A stretch of DNA of 64,000 nt from Neobacillus vireti (lineage in GTDB: Bacteria; Bacillota; Bacilli; Bacillales; Cytobacillaceae). Positions within the stretch are counted from its first letter, which is position 1, and every line of letters starts with the position of its first letter. The DNA is taken from assembly GCF_001026695.1 (NCBI RefSeq), contig NZ_LDNB01000012.1, forward strand, positions 143,813 to 207,812. Direction: 5' to 3'. The position numbers and the translations under genes were made by a program. Under the pieces are notes generated by a model. That model made no database searches and was not told where the DNA came from. It saw only the letters and a list, made by a program, of their open reading frames with translations. Positions 29,582 through 38,833 of this stretch are shown here, piece after piece.

Positions 29582-30112
29582 ATGGCAGATGAAAGAGACA
29601 CGAAAGTGCAAGAGGCTCTCCGAAGTGCTGTTATTGGACAAGATATCCCAAATTTCCCTTCTGAATTCAGGGAAGCAACTAGAGAAGTTGATCATCCTGA
29701 TCCAATTCAATCCTCTGCCGATTTAGAAGAAACCGTGTTTGGAGCATCCGTTCCAATTAGAACTGCTGCATATAATGAGGATACGGCTGCGGAAATTAGT
29801 GCTGCTGTTCCAATCAGGTCTTCAGAATATCACGAAGAAACAGCAGCGGAAATTGCTGCGCCTGTTCCTGTTGTACGAGGAAGGGATCGGGATGACAATA
29901 GGGAAAGGGCAGCTGGTGGAACCGGTATGGGGACACTGGCTTTAGCACTTTCGATTTTATCACTGTTTGTTTTGCCTATTCTTTTTGGTGCTGCAGGTAT
30001 TGTGTTAGGGTTCGTTGCAAGAAGCAGAGGAGCAACAGGCCTCGGTGCTTGGGCAATCGGAATTGGGGCGTTATCGATTATTGTCGGTATCTTCATTCTT
30101 CCGTTCTTTTAA
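29582..30112 (+). CDS. yqfX: YqfX-like membrane protein with N-terminal repeats
   Basis: 176 residues. The C-terminal ~65 residues hold two membrane segments around a Gly-rich loop (LALALSILSLFVLPILFGAA ... WAIGIGALSIIVGIFILPFF), as in YqfX. The acidic N-terminal part has an imperfect ~22-residue duplication (VPIRTAAYNEDTAAEISA / VPIRSSEYHEETAAEIAA). It lies between yqfW and ispG like B. subtilis yqfX but is longer by some 45 residues, mostly in the repeat part. Function unknown. Confidence 0.8.
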   Translation: MADERDTKVQEALRSAVIGQDIPNFPSEFREATREVDHPDPIQSSADLEETVFGASVPIRTAAYNEDTAAEISAAVPIRSSEYHEETAAEIAAPVPVVRGRDRDDNRERAAGGTGMGTLALALSILSLFVLPILFGAAGIVLGFVARSRGATGLGAWAIGIGALSIIVGIFILPFF

Positions 30113-30134
30113 CATAATCTGCACGCATAGGAGC

Positions 30135-30170
30135 AAAAAAGAAACCCGGTACTTTAACCGGGTTTCTTGT
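30135..30170. terminator. Terminator between yqfX and ispG
   Basis: AAGAAACCCGGT(a) / AACCGGGTTTCTT hairpin between the two convergent genes; A-run on one side and a short T-rich tail on the other. Confidence 0.8.
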
Positions 30171-30174
30171 GTCT

Positions 30175-31287
30175 TTATTTAGCAAGTTTCGCTTCTTCTT
30201 CCGCTTTCTTTTGGAAATATTCTTCAGCTAATTTATCAATTTCCTTTTTCAATTCCTCAACCATTTCCGCCTCAGGAACCTTGCGGACGATTTCACCTTT
30301 TCTAAATAACAAGCCTTCGCCGCGGGCACCAGCGATTCCGATGTCTGCTTCTCTTGCTTCACCAGGACCATTAACGGCACAGCCAAGCACAGAGACCTTA
30401 ATCGGCGCCTTGACATTTTGAATATATTCTTCGACTTCATTTGCAATGCTAATCAGGTCAATCTCGATGCGGCCGCATGTAGGGCAGGAGATAAGAGTTG
30501 CTGCATTAGATGAAAGACCAAATATCTTTAAAAGTTCTTTTGCTACTTTTACTTCTTGAACAGGGTCTGCGCTTAAAGAAATACGAAGCGTGTTTCCAAT
30601 CCCTTTACTGATGATTGCACCAAGTCCTGCAGCACTTTTTATGCTTCCAGAAAAAAGTGTTCCCGATTCAGTGATCCCTAAATGCAATGGATAATCAAAA
30701 GCACGGGCAGCTTTATCATAGGCTTCAATCGCAAGGTTTACGTCAGAAGCTTTCATCGACACGATAATGTCATGGAAATCTAAATCTTCGAGAATTTTGA
30801 TGTGGTGAAGCGCACTCTCGACCATGCCATCTGCTGTTGGATAACCGTATTTTTCTAATATCTTCTTTTCAAGAGAGCCTGCATTTACCCCAATTCTGAT
30901 GGGGATACCCCGTTCCTTTGCAGCTTTGACGACAGCTTCAACCTTTTCCCGTCTTCCGATATTCCCTGGATTAATTCTAATCTTATCAGCACCGCCCTCA
31001 ATCGCTTTGAGAGCCAATTTATAATCAAAGTGAATATCAACAACGAGGGGAATATTTATTCTTTTTTTGATTTCTGGGATGGCGTTTGCAGCCCGTTCGT
31101 CTGGACAGGCAACCCGGACAATTTGACAGCCTGCGTCCTCAAGGCGTTTGATTTCAGCAACAGTTGCCTCAACATCATGCGTTTTAGTGGTTGTCATGCT
31201 CTGTATAATTAATTCATTACTCCCGCCAATCGTTAAATTACCAACTTTAATTGGCCGGGTCTTTGTACGATGGGTAATTTCATTCAA
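30175..31287 (-). CDS. ispG: 4-hydroxy-3-methylbut-2-en-1-yl diphosphate synthase
   Basis: Penultimate MEP pathway enzyme, TIM barrel plus [4Fe-4S] domain. Cluster cysteines in ISCPTCGR (~268-275) and [18 protein letters not shown] (~303-320). 370 residues. GGAGCGAATAAAAG precedes the ATG. It supplies HMBPP to IspH. Confidence 0.97.
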   Translation of the reverse strand: MNEITHRTKTRPIKVGNLTIGGSNELIIQSMTTTKTHDVEATVAEIKRLEDAGCQIVRVACPDERAANAIPEIKKRINIPLVVDIHFDYKLALKAIEGGADKIRINPGNIGRREKVEAVVKAAKERGIPIRIGVNAGSLEKKILEKYGYPTADGMVESALHHIKILEDLDFHDIIVSMKASDVNLAIEAYDKAARAFDYPLHLGITESGTLFSGSIKSAAGLGAIISKGIGNTLRISLSADPVQEVKVAKELLKIFGLSSNAATLISCPTCGRIEIDLISIANEVEEYIQNVKAPIKVSVLGCAVNGPGEAREADIGIAGARGEGLLFRKGEIVRKVPEAEMVEELKKEIDKLAEEYFQKKAEEEAKLAK

Positions 31288-31388
31288 CTTTTATTCGCTC
31301 CTTTAATTGGAATCCGCTAGGATAACAACAATCCGAGTTTATTTTAACAGTCTTTTGCTATCTTTGACAAGATTAAGGTCCATTCTGT

Positions 31389-31724
31389 TTATTTTGAGTA
31401 ATCAGGAAAATGATATGTGGACCCAATTTGAATCTTCTCGGGCGATTGGCTTGGGTTCAGTTTTTGAAAGTCGTTGATTAGATCAGTAATCGAAACCGGC
31501 AGAGGTTTCTTTAGTTTATGCTCAACAATTGAGATGACCGTTTCACCAGGCTTGACTTTAGCTTCAAAAGAGGGAATGTCAGTTTTGGATTTTACTGTTG
31601 TTGTTTCTATCTTTGCATCTACACGCTGCTGTGTAAAAGCAGCTGGAAGCGTGCCAACCGTTAAATCGAAATAAATGACATATACGATTAAAATGGCAAA
31701 TAAGAACCCAAATAATTGTTTCAT
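31389..31724 (-). CDS. yqfZ: YqfZ-like protein with LysM-type domain
   Basis: 111 residues: an N-terminal membrane or signal segment (KQLFGFLFAILIVYVIYF, ~2-19), a linker, then a LysM-like region (KVKPGETVISIVEHKL ... INDFQKLNPSQSPEKIQIGS ... YHFP). Probably anchored outside the membrane and binding wall glycan, as for YqfZ. Start at 31724 (MKQLFGF) with GGAGG 9 nt upstream; longer readings lack a ribosome site. Confidence 0.83.
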   Translation of the reverse strand: MKQLFGFLFAILIVYVIYFDLTVGTLPAAFTQQRVDAKIETTTVKSKTDIPSFEAKVKPGETVISIVEHKLKKPLPVSITDLINDFQKLNPSQSPEKIQIGSTYHFPDYSK

Positions 31725-31793
31725 CGGACAAGCCTCCAAAAGGGAATGTTTGTACATTCGTATGCTTGTCCACTTTCTGATAGAACCAATAAG

Positions 31794-31820
31794 CAAAAAA
31801 AGCATCCACTAGGGACGCTT
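31794..31820 (-). terminator. Intrinsic terminator after yqgB
   Basis: On the minus strand AAGCGTCC / GGATGCTT with a T7 run, between yqgB and yqfZ. Confidence 0.75.
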
Positions 31821-32598
31821 ATTCAGTTATTTTCTTTTTTGGTTTGGGTATTTCATTAATAGCCAGGTATAAAACGATAATTACGACTAACCAATTGATC
31901 ATAAAGCTGTTGGGCACGGATGTTTTAATGGCTGCCATAATGGTGAAAAATAACGTAGGCAGGGTTTCGCTGTATGCGGCCATTCGCCACAATTGTCGAT
32001 AAGTTAACTTTCTTCCTAATAGGTTTTTAAGTACTAATCCAATTATGGCGAGGACGGAAACCTCCACAAAACTGGATGCACTAGAAACTAAATAGATGAA
32101 TAAAGAGAGGAGTGGAATGATAATCCCTCTATTTCCTGCTATTGTATCAATAAAGTTGAGCAAATCTTCTTTAGAAAAATTTAATCCCTGCAGCATCGCA
32201 TATGGATAAATATTGCTCTGACCGCCTGCAGCTAGGACAAATTCATCCTTTAACAAGGCAAAGGCATTGCCTTCATTTTCAACATCTGTGTCTGAAATTG
32301 TCCCAGTTGGGTCAAGAATAATCGTAAAGTTATCTTGATTACTAGTAACTGGTACTAATGTATCTGCTGTAAGCTGCCCTTTCTTTATTGAAAAGTCAGG
32401 TAATTCTTTGCTAATAATGGTTCTAGCGGAATCTATTCCCGTAGTTAGGGCAGTGCTTAAGTAAATTATCGAAGGAAGGATGGAAATCAAAGTTAGAAGG
32501 AAGACATATAAAATTGTTTTTCCAATTCCTTGAAAACGAAATAAGGCAATATCCTTTGGAGAATAGATACTCTTAACTAATTGCTTAAAAATATTCAT
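31819..32598 (-). CDS. yqgB: DUF1189 membrane protein YqgB
   Basis: 259-residue membrane protein with one N-terminal membrane segment (~27-50), an extracytoplasmic region (~55-155) and three or four C-terminal segments. The N-terminal NIFKQLVKSIYSPKDIALFR block is the DUF1189 hallmark. The ATG at 32598 has GAGGTGG upstream. Function unknown. Confidence 0.85.
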   Translation of the reverse strand: MNIFKQLVKSIYSPKDIALFRFQGIGKTILYVFLLTLISILPSIIYLSTALTTGIDSARTIISKELPDFSIKKGQLTADTLVPVTSNQDNFTIILDPTGTISDTDVENEGNAFALLKDEFVLAAGGQSNIYPYAMLQGLNFSKEDLLNFIDTIAGNRGIIIPLLSLFIYLVSSASSFVEVSVLAIIGLVLKNLLGRKLTYRQLWRMAAYSETLPTLFFTIMAAIKTSVPNSFMINWLVVIIVLYLAINEIPKPKKKITE

Positions 32599-32762
32599 AA
32601 CAACCACCTCAATATAGATTCACCATTCTATTGTAGCTTTTGTGTAGGGTATACACAAGAATGTCCCATTATTTATGAAACAAAATTCAGTGTTATCCGT
32701 AAATAGGTAAAGAAGGAAAACCAATGTTAAACTATATTTACAAATAAAGAAGGTTGGAAGAG

Positions 32763-33245
32763 ATGGATATTGTTTATTGGCTAATCATAAGTGTTCTTTT
32801 TATTGTTGCCTTCGTCGGGCTGGTGTACCCCATCATCCCCAGTGTATTATTCTTGTTAGCGGGGTTTTTACTTTATGGCGTGTTTTTTAGTTTCGAGCGA
32901 TTCCATTGGCTGTTTTGGGTAATTCAGGGGTTATTCATTGTTCTTTTGTTTGTTGCGGATTATATTGCCAATATGGTTGGAATAAAGAAATATGGCGGCT
33001 CTAAAGCAGGTGTTTGGGGGAGTACGATTGGCATTCTCCTTGGCCCTTTTGTTATTCCGGTTCTTGGAATCCTTATTGGCCCGTTTATCGGAGCGATTGC
33101 AGCTGAGTTAATTTTCAACAAAAGAAATTTTAGCGATAGTTTAAAAATCGGTTTTGGCTCCGTTATTGGTTTTATTAGTAGTATTCTGACCAAAGCAATC
33201 ATTCAAGTCATTATGATAGCCTACTTTTTTATAGTCGTTAAATAA
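32763..33245 (+). CDS. yqgC: DUF456 membrane protein YqgC
   Basis: 160 residues, four or five hydrophobic segments with Gly-rich helices (GSTIGILLGPFVIPVLGILI). The B. subtilis homologue has the same length. I choose the ATG at 32763 (MDIVYWL), with GAAGGTTGGAAG upstream. DUF456; function unknown. Confidence 0.88.
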   Translation: MDIVYWLIISVLFIVAFVGLVYPIIPSVLFLLAGFLLYGVFFSFERFHWLFWVIQGLFIVLLFVADYIANMVGIKKYGGSKAGVWGSTIGILLGPFVIPVLGILIGPFIGAIAAELIFNKRNFSDSLKIGFGSVIGFISSILTKAIIQVIMIAYFFIVVK

Positions 33246-33282
33246 AAAAGCCACCATTTTAATTAAGGTTGGTGGCTTTTAG
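33244..33282. terminator. Bidirectional terminator between yqgC and the Fnr-like gene
   Basis: AAAAGCCACCA / TGGTGGCTTTT stem. Confidence 0.8.
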
Positions 33283-33286
33283 CTGA

Positions 33287-33982
33287 TTAATTTATCCCGC
33301 AAATTTCAAAGGAGCAGTTTTGGCAATCTACCTCTTCTTTTAAATAGTTTAAGTTTTTTACGGTAAACATTTGGTTTTCATACAAAATAATGTCCTTCTC
33401 GCGAAGCTCTTTTAATGAACGTTGAATGACTTCTCTTGTCCCGTATGTTAAATTGGCTAACTCTTGATGGGTTAGGGGCAGATCAATTAGGATGCCATCC
33501 TCAGTTTTCACGCCATAGGTGTTGCAAAGACGGATGAGAATAGAGTATAGACCGCCTTTTTTACCGTTCATAATTAAGTCCTGGCATTTCATCTGTGCCT
33601 TTAAATACCCGGTACTTAACCAGGAAACAAAAGCATTCATTGCCTCGGGGTCGGTTAAGATAAAATCTTCAAATTGTTCTCTTTTTATGACCAGAAGCTC
33701 GCAGTCACTTAATGTTTTAGCATAAAACTGATAACGGGGATTTGCTTTAAAAAGCTGATACTCAACAATAAGTTCCCTATCATTTAAGATTTTTAAAATA
33801 AACTCTTTTCCGCGCAAATGGACTCTTCCCAGTGCAATACTTCCTTTAAGCAATAAGTAAACATATTGGGCTGGATCCTTTTCTTGAAACAGAACGGAGC
33901 CAGATTTGAATTTTTGAATGGGCTCGTTTTTTTGGAAAAATTGAACCATTAAACTATATATTGAAAAATGAGGATCTTGCAT
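33287..33982 (-). CDS. Crp/Fnr family regulator with C-terminal Fe-S-type cysteines
   Basis: 231 residues. N-terminal cyclic-nucleotide-like beta barrel (~20-125), dimer helix, and a Crp-type helix-turn-helix (LTHQELANLTYGTREVIQRS, ~165-185). The last residues hold C220-x2-C223-x4-C228, the spacing of the C-terminal [4Fe-4S] ligands of B. subtilis Fnr (C227, C230, C235), which regulates anaerobic genes. An oxygen-sensing role is therefore likely but inferred. The ATG at 33982 has AAAGGAGTGA 5 nt upstream. Divergent from sodA. Confidence 0.85.
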   Translation of the reverse strand: MQDPHFSIYSLMVQFFQKNEPIQKFKSGSVLFQEKDPAQYVYLLLKGSIALGRVHLRGKEFILKILNDRELIVEYQLFKANPRYQFYAKTLSDCELLVIKREQFEDFILTDPEAMNAFVSWLSTGYLKAQMKCQDLIMNGKKGGLYSILIRLCNTYGVKTEDGILIDLPLTHQELANLTYGTREVIQRSLKELREKDIILYENQMFTVKNLNYLKEEVDCQNCSFEICGIN

Positions 33983-34009
33983 ATCAGTCACTCCTTTCAT
34001 TCCTTTCAA

Positions 34010-34344
34010 CTTGATTAAAATGAATTATATACAACATGTCAATAGAGTATTTACCAGTATTAGGAAAAAAGTAAGTGAGATATGACAAAAATCGTTGACA
34101 GAATGCTGTTTAGGTGAATCATGACAATTTTTCGAAAAATGATAGATGACCATTCGTTGTAAAATAAAGAATAAAAATCTTTCAAATGGGTATGGTATTT
34201 ATGGTGGGACTGTAAGCATTTTATTTGAAACGCAGCACCAACTTTGGTATCTTTAAAGCAAAGCTTTAGAAATATTCTAAAAATCATTTTGGTGTTTAGA
34301 ATATCCCTAAGGTTAAAATCATGTATACATAGGAGGAGTTTAAT
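34010..34344. other. Intergenic region between the Fnr-like gene and sodA
   Basis: About 330 nt without an ORF. It holds a candidate sodA promoter (TTGAAA 34225-34230, 17-nt spacer, TATCTT 34248-34253) and two related palindromes at 34266 and 34296 (listed separately). Nothing else recognised. Confidence 0.5.
34266..34310. promoter_or_regulatory. Two related palindromes upstream of sodA
   Basis: TTAGAAATATTCTAA (34266-34280, perfect 6+6 palindrome) and TTAGAATATCCCTAA (34296-34310, imperfect) lie exactly 30 bp apart between the candidate promoter and the sodA ribosome site. They resemble, but do not match, the PerR box. Confidence 0.5.
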
Positions 34345-34953
34345 ATGGCATTTGAATTACCACAATTACCTTATGCAGAAGATGCGCTTGAACCACACAT
34401 TGACAAAGAGACAATGAACATTCATCACACTAGACATCACAACACTTATGTTACTAACTTAAACAATGCACTAGCTGGTAACGAAGAATTATTATCTAAA
34501 TCAGTGGAAGAAGTAATTTCCAATTTAGATGCAGTTCCAGAAGCTGCTCGTACAGCAGTACGTAACAATGGCGGCGGACACGCAAACCATTCTTTATTCT
34601 GGCAAATCCTTTCTCCAAACGGCGGCGGCGCACCAGCTGGTGAACTAGCAGACGCAATCAACAATAAATTTGGCAGCTTCGAGAGCTTTAAAGAAGAGTT
34701 TGCCAAAGCAGCAACAACTCGATTCGGCTCTGGCTGGGCTTGGCTTGCTGTAAACAACGGCGAATTAGAAGTAACTAGCACTCCTAATCAAGATTCACCA
34801 TTAATGGAGGGCAAAACTCCTATCCTTGGTCTTGATGTGTGGGAACATGCATATTACTTAAAATATCAAAACAAGCGTCCAGACTACATCGGCGCATTCT
34901 GGAACGTTGTAAACTGGGACGAAGTTTCTAAGCGTTATAACGAAGCAAAGTAA
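34345..34953 (+). CDS. sodA: Manganese superoxide dismutase
   Basis: Detoxifies superoxide. 202 residues with metal ligands in NIHHTRHH (H27 region), [10 protein letters not shown] (H82 region) and DVWEHAYYL (Asp and His). Sequence type is the Fe/Mn family, Mn-preferring in Bacillus. AGGAGGAG precedes the ATG, and a strong terminator follows. Confidence 0.97.
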   Translation: MAFELPQLPYAEDALEPHIDKETMNIHHTRHHNTYVTNLNNALAGNEELLSKSVEEVISNLDAVPEAARTAVRNNGGGHANHSLFWQILSPNGGGAPAGELADAINNKFGSFESFKEEFAKAATTRFGSGWAWLAVNNGELEVTSTPNQDSPLMEGKTPILGLDVWEHAYYLKYQNKRPDYIGAFWNVVNWDEVSKRYNEAK

Positions 34954-34956
34954 AAG

Positions 34957-34998
34957 GAAAACGAAAAAGGCGGCCGCGGGCTGCCTTTTTTCGTTTCC
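34957..34998 (+). terminator. Intrinsic terminator after sodA
   Basis: AAACGAAAAAGGC / GCCTTTTTTCGTTT hairpin with a GC-rich loop. Confidence 0.85.
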
Positions 34999-35064
34999 CG
35001 AAAATATTTGAATAAGAACAAGCGCCCAGATAAAGACTACCCTTATACAAAGGGGAGTTTTTTT

Positions 35065-36282
35065 ATGGCAAAAAAATTTAAATTATTAGGTGATGTAGAG
35101 TTCACCAAAGATCTATCACTGTTGCTCATTATTGGCGGGTTATACTCATTGAGTGTTGCTCTTTCCAACACATTTGTGAATATTTATCTTTGGAAACAAA
35201 CGGGAAAGTATTCGGATTTGGCCCTTTATAACCTCTCAATTGTGGTTCTACAGCCCTTAACGTTTATTTTAGCGGGCAGATGGGCTAAGAAAATCGACAG
35301 GGTCATTGTGCTTAGAATTGGTGTTATCTTTTTGTCTGTTTTTTACTTGTCTGTATTAATTACAGGGACGAAAGCACACACCTTTTTACTACTGTTGGGG
35401 AGCCTGCTTGGGATCGGTTACGGGTTTTATTGGTTAGCCTACAATGTGTTAACCTTCGAAATCACAGAACCTGAGACGAGGGATTTTTTTAATGGGTTTT
35501 TGGGAGCGTTAACCTCTGCGGGAGGAATGATTGGTCCGCTGGCTGCCGGTTTCATTATTACCAGATTTGAAAAATTCACGGGGTATACGTTTGTTTTTGG
35601 TTTGTCATTAGCATTATTTGCACTTGCTGTGTTCATGAGTTTTTCGTTAAAACCACGGCCGGCAGCGGGGAGATATTGCTTTAAGCGGATTTTAGAGGAA
35701 AGAAAACATAATAAAAATTGGCGTCTAATTACAAATGCCCACTTTTTCCAGGGGTTAAGAGAAGGGACATTTTTATTTATCATCTCCGTCTTTGTTTACA
35801 TTTCGACAAATAGTGAAATGGCATTAGGGACATTTGGGCTGATTAATTCTGGGATTTCATTTATTGCTTATTATCTAGCCTCACGCTTAATTAAAAAAAA
35901 TCACCGAAAAAAAGCGATTCTTATGGGCGGGATTCTTCTTTATGCTGCAGTGCTAGTAATTGTATGGGATGTGAATTTCGCCAAACTGTTAATCTATGCA
36001 GGGATGATTGCAATCGCCTATCCACTGTTGCTCGTTCCGTATATGTCAACTACATACGATGTAATTGGAATTGGCTGGAAAGCTGCAGAAATGCGAATTG
36101 AGTATATTGTCGTCCGCGAGATATTCTTAAATCTTGGAAGAATTGTTTCTATTTTAGCATTCTTAGTAGCAGTAACCAGGTTTAATGATGTAAAAAGTAT
36201 TCCGATTTTACTATTGGTTTTGGGTGCTGGACATTCATTGATTTACTTGTTTATAAGAAAGGTTCAAATACCTGCTGCATAA
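35065..36282 (+). CDS. yqgE: MFS transporter YqgE
   Basis: Major facilitator superfamily carrier of 405 residues with about 12 hydrophobic segments and an MFS-like loop (FILAGRWAKKIDRVIVLRIG) between segments 2 and 3. It lies between sodA and pbpA as yqgE does in B. subtilis. I choose the ATG at 35065 (MAKKFKLLGD) after AGGGGAG. Substrate unknown. Confidence 0.87.
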   Translation: MAKKFKLLGDVEFTKDLSLLLIIGGLYSLSVALSNTFVNIYLWKQTGKYSDLALYNLSIVVLQPLTFILAGRWAKKIDRVIVLRIGVIFLSVFYLSVLITGTKAHTFLLLLGSLLGIGYGFYWLAYNVLTFEITEPETRDFFNGFLGALTSAGGMIGPLAAGFIITRFEKFTGYTFVFGLSLALFALAVFMSFSLKPRPAAGRYCFKRILEERKHNKNWRLITNAHFFQGLREGTFLFIISVFVYISTNSEMALGTFGLINSGISFIAYYLASRLIKKNHRKKAILMGGILLYAAVLVIVWDVNFAKLLIYAGMIAIAYPLLLVPYMSTTYDVIGIGWKAAEMRIEYIVVREIFLNLGRIVSILAFLVAVTRFNDVKSIPILLLVLGAGHSLIYLFIRKVQIPAA

Positions 36283-36311
36283 TGCGATGAATTTTCACTC
36301 ATCGCATTTTT
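36281..36311 (+). terminator. Intrinsic terminator after yqgE
   Basis: TGCGATGA / TCATCGCA hairpin with a TTTTT tail. Confidence 0.8.
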
Positions 36312-36420
36312 AGTTGAAGTTTTTAAAAATGGTAAGTGTTATTCATAGAAAAAAGGCGCATTATCTTATAGAATAGAGGAAGTTATCTTACCGTTTAAAA
36401 AAAGGAAGTGTATATAGACT

Positions 36421-38565
36421 TTGAATAATAAAAAGAAAAAGAAGAAGACACATGTCCCGTTTCGCTTGAACATGGTTTTCTTTGTGGTTTTTGTGCTATT
36501 TTCTGTTCTCATTTTGCGTCTTGGCGAAATACAAATTGTTTTCGGTGACGATTTTAAACGGGAATTGCAGCGGACCGAAGATATTACGGTTAGTAATCCA
36601 GTGCCGCGTGGAAAGATGTTTGACCGAAATGGGAAAGTCATTGTTGACAATACCCCGTTAAATGCGATTACGTATACAAAATATCAAAATACAAATCAAA
36701 AGGAAATGCTTGATACAGCAGAAAAATTAGCAAGCATCATTACAGTTGACACGGCAAAGGTCCGTGAGCGTGACAAAGAGGATTATTGGATCTTAAAAAA
36801 TCCCGACAAAGCAAAGGCGTTAATTACAGAAAAAGAATGGAAGTTATACGACGATAAACAATGGGAATATAAGCAAATTTATGCTTTGCAGATTAAGAGA
36901 ATCCCGAAAGCTGAAATCGCTGCTTACAAAAATGATGAACTCAAAACCATTGCGATTTTAAAGCAATTTAACAGTGGATACGCCTTAACACCGCAAATTG
37001 TCAAAAATAAAGATGTAACTTCAGAAGAATTTGCCGTTGTCAGTGAAAATCTAGAGAATCTTCCTGGTGTCGATACCACAACCGACTGGGACCGAATGTA
37101 TGCTTTTGGAAATACGTTAAAATCAATTCTCGGAGACGTAACTACCTCCGAAGCAGGCATACCTAAGGAACAGTTAGACAAATATCTTGTTCGTGATTAC
37201 AGCCGAAATGACCGAGTAGGAAAAAGTTATCTCGAGCTTAAGTATGAAGATGTTCTCCATGGTCAAAAGGCAAAAGTAAAAAATGTAACAGATAAAACAG
37301 GGAAAATCCTTTCTACTGAAGTAATTTCAGAGGGCAAGCGGGGAAAAGATCTTGTATTATCAATCGATATGGATCTGCAGCAGCAAGTAGAAAAAATCAT
37401 TGAAAAGGAATTGTTGGAGGCCAAGAAAAAGCCAGGCACCGCTCTTTTGGATCGTGCCTTTGTGGTCTTAATGAATCCTAATACTGGAGAAGTGTTATCG
37501 CTTGCCGGAAGGCAAATTACGAAGGAAGACGGCAAAACGGAAATGAGGGACTTTGCCGGCGGGAATATTACCACTTCCTATAACGTTGGTTCAACCGTCA
37601 AAGGGGCAACCATTTTAACCGGCTATAAAACAGGAGCTATTAGTCCTGGAGATTTTCTTTTTGATGAGCCGTTAATATTCAAAAATACAAAACCAAAAAA
37701 ATCCTGGAAGCAATTTAATTCCATTAATGACCTTAGGGCATTACAGGTTTCATCCAACGTGTACATGTGGAAAACGGTCATTGCTATGGGAGGTGGAAGG
37801 TATGTTCCAAACGGTCCACTTCTAATAAATGCGGAGAAGACGTTCAGCACGCTGCGCCAATCCTTCGCGCAATTCGGTCTAGGAACGAGGACAGGGATTG
37901 ACCTCCCTAATGAAATGAGCGGTTTTCCAGGTTCAGATAGCCAGGCAAGTTTAGCTCTAGACCTTGCTATTGGCCAATATGATACGTATACACCGATACA
38001 GCTCGCACAGTATGTGTCCACGATTGCAAACGGAGGTAATCGTATGCAGCCCCATGTTGTAAAGGAAATTCGAGAACCGGTCATGGATAGTAATGAATTA
38101 GGCCCGATAATCCAAGAAATCCAACCTAAAGTGTTGAATCATTTAGATCTGAAAGATGAATGGATCAAGCGGGTTCAAGATGGCTTCCGAATGGTTATGC
38201 AGGTAGGTGACGGTACGGGTGTTTCTACCTTTAAAGGTGTTGATTATAACCCGGCTGGAAAAACAGGAACAGCGCAAGCATTTTATGATGGTCCTGTTAC
38301 ATCGCAAAAGAATGCAGAGGTTATGAACCTAAGTCTTGTCGCCTTTGCCCCATATGATAAGCCGGAAGTGGCTATGGCTGTTGTTGTCCCATGGGCTTAC
38401 CAAGGAAGTACAGGACCGAGTGTTAATATGACAATCGGCAAGAGTGTAATGGATGCATACTTTGACTTGAAGAAATCACGTCCTCTAGATGAAGGAACTA
38501 CGGATAGTACGCAACAAGCAGAGAATGCTGACACCACTCAAAACAGCCAGCAAACTGGCCAATAA
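36421..38565 (+). CDS. pbpA: Penicillin-binding protein 2A (class B transpeptidase)
   Basis: Cell-wall transpeptidase for lateral wall synthesis and spore outgrowth. Lys-rich cytoplasmic tip, membrane anchor (~16-38), dimerisation domain with PRGKMFDRNG (~61-70), and transpeptidase domain with active-site S391-T-V-K394, S444-S-N446 and K614-T-G. 714 residues (B. subtilis PbpA ~716). The TTG start has AAAGGAAG ~12 nt upstream, slightly long spacing. The C-terminal tail is Gln/Thr-rich and disordered. Confidence 0.95.
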   Translation: MNNKKKKKKTHVPFRLNMVFFVVFVLFSVLILRLGEIQIVFGDDFKRELQRTEDITVSNPVPRGKMFDRNGKVIVDNTPLNAITYTKYQNTNQKEMLDTAEKLASIITVDTAKVRERDKEDYWILKNPDKAKALITEKEWKLYDDKQWEYKQIYALQIKRIPKAEIAAYKNDELKTIAILKQFNSGYALTPQIVKNKDVTSEEFAVVSENLENLPGVDTTTDWDRMYAFGNTLKSILGDVTTSEAGIPKEQLDKYLVRDYSRNDRVGKSYLELKYEDVLHGQKAKVKNVTDKTGKILSTEVISEGKRGKDLVLSIDMDLQQQVEKIIEKELLEAKKKPGTALLDRAFVVLMNPNTGEVLSLAGRQITKEDGKTEMRDFAGGNITTSYNVGSTVKGATILTGYKTGAISPGDFLFDEPLIFKNTKPKKSWKQFNSINDLRALQVSSNVYMWKTVIAMGGGRYVPNGPLLINAEKTFSTLRQSFAQFGLGTRTGIDLPNEMSGFPGSDSQASLALDLAIGQYDTYTPIQLAQYVSTIANGGNRMQPHVVKEIREPVMDSNELGPIIQEIQPKVLNHLDLKDEWIKRVQDGFRMVMQVGDGTGVSTFKGVDYNPAGKTGTAQAFYDGPVTSQKNAEVMNLSLVAFAPYDKPEVAMAVVVPWAYQGSTGPSVNMTIGKSVMDAYFDLKKSRPLDEGTTDSTQQAENADTTQNSQQTGQ

Positions 38566-38578
38566 TAGTTTATCGAAG

Positions 38579-38610
38579 CACCTGTCTCAAAGCTGAGGCA
38601 GGTGTTTTTT
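38579..38610 (+). terminator. Intrinsic terminator after pbpA
   Basis: CACCTGTCTCA / TGAGGCAGGTG with a T6 tail. Confidence 0.85.
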
Positions 38611-38699
38611 ACATATTTAAATAAATTAATGAGAAATATAAATATAGGCAATTTGTTAACCCAAAATAGCTAAGGAAGTCAATAGGAGTAATTTCTCAA

Positions 38700-38774
38700 T
38701 TTACAAAAGCTCAATGTAGATTTACAAAACCTTTACAATTCATTAAAACGCAGTTTACAGTAATCCGTTATTCT
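38700..38774 (+). promoter_or_regulatory. Pho box and promoter region of the pst operon
   Basis: TTTACA hexamers start at 38721, 38732 and 38754, with TTAAAA at 38743, so four PhoP-type half-sites sit at exact 11-bp spacing; a further TTTACA is at 38700. TATTCT at 38769 may be the -10. This is the arrangement bound by phosphorylated PhoP in Bacillus, so phosphate-starvation induction is well supported. Confidence 0.87.
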
Positions 38775-38833
38775 AAAACATGTAAGGCAGACAAACATCA
38801 TCACCATCAAAAACCTTAGGGGGAATACAGGAA

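Noticed and set aside
34266..34280. PerR box at sodA
   Set aside because: The palindrome differs from TTATAATnATTATAA at three fixed positions including both inner pairs, so PerR is not supported; kept only as an unassigned palindrome.
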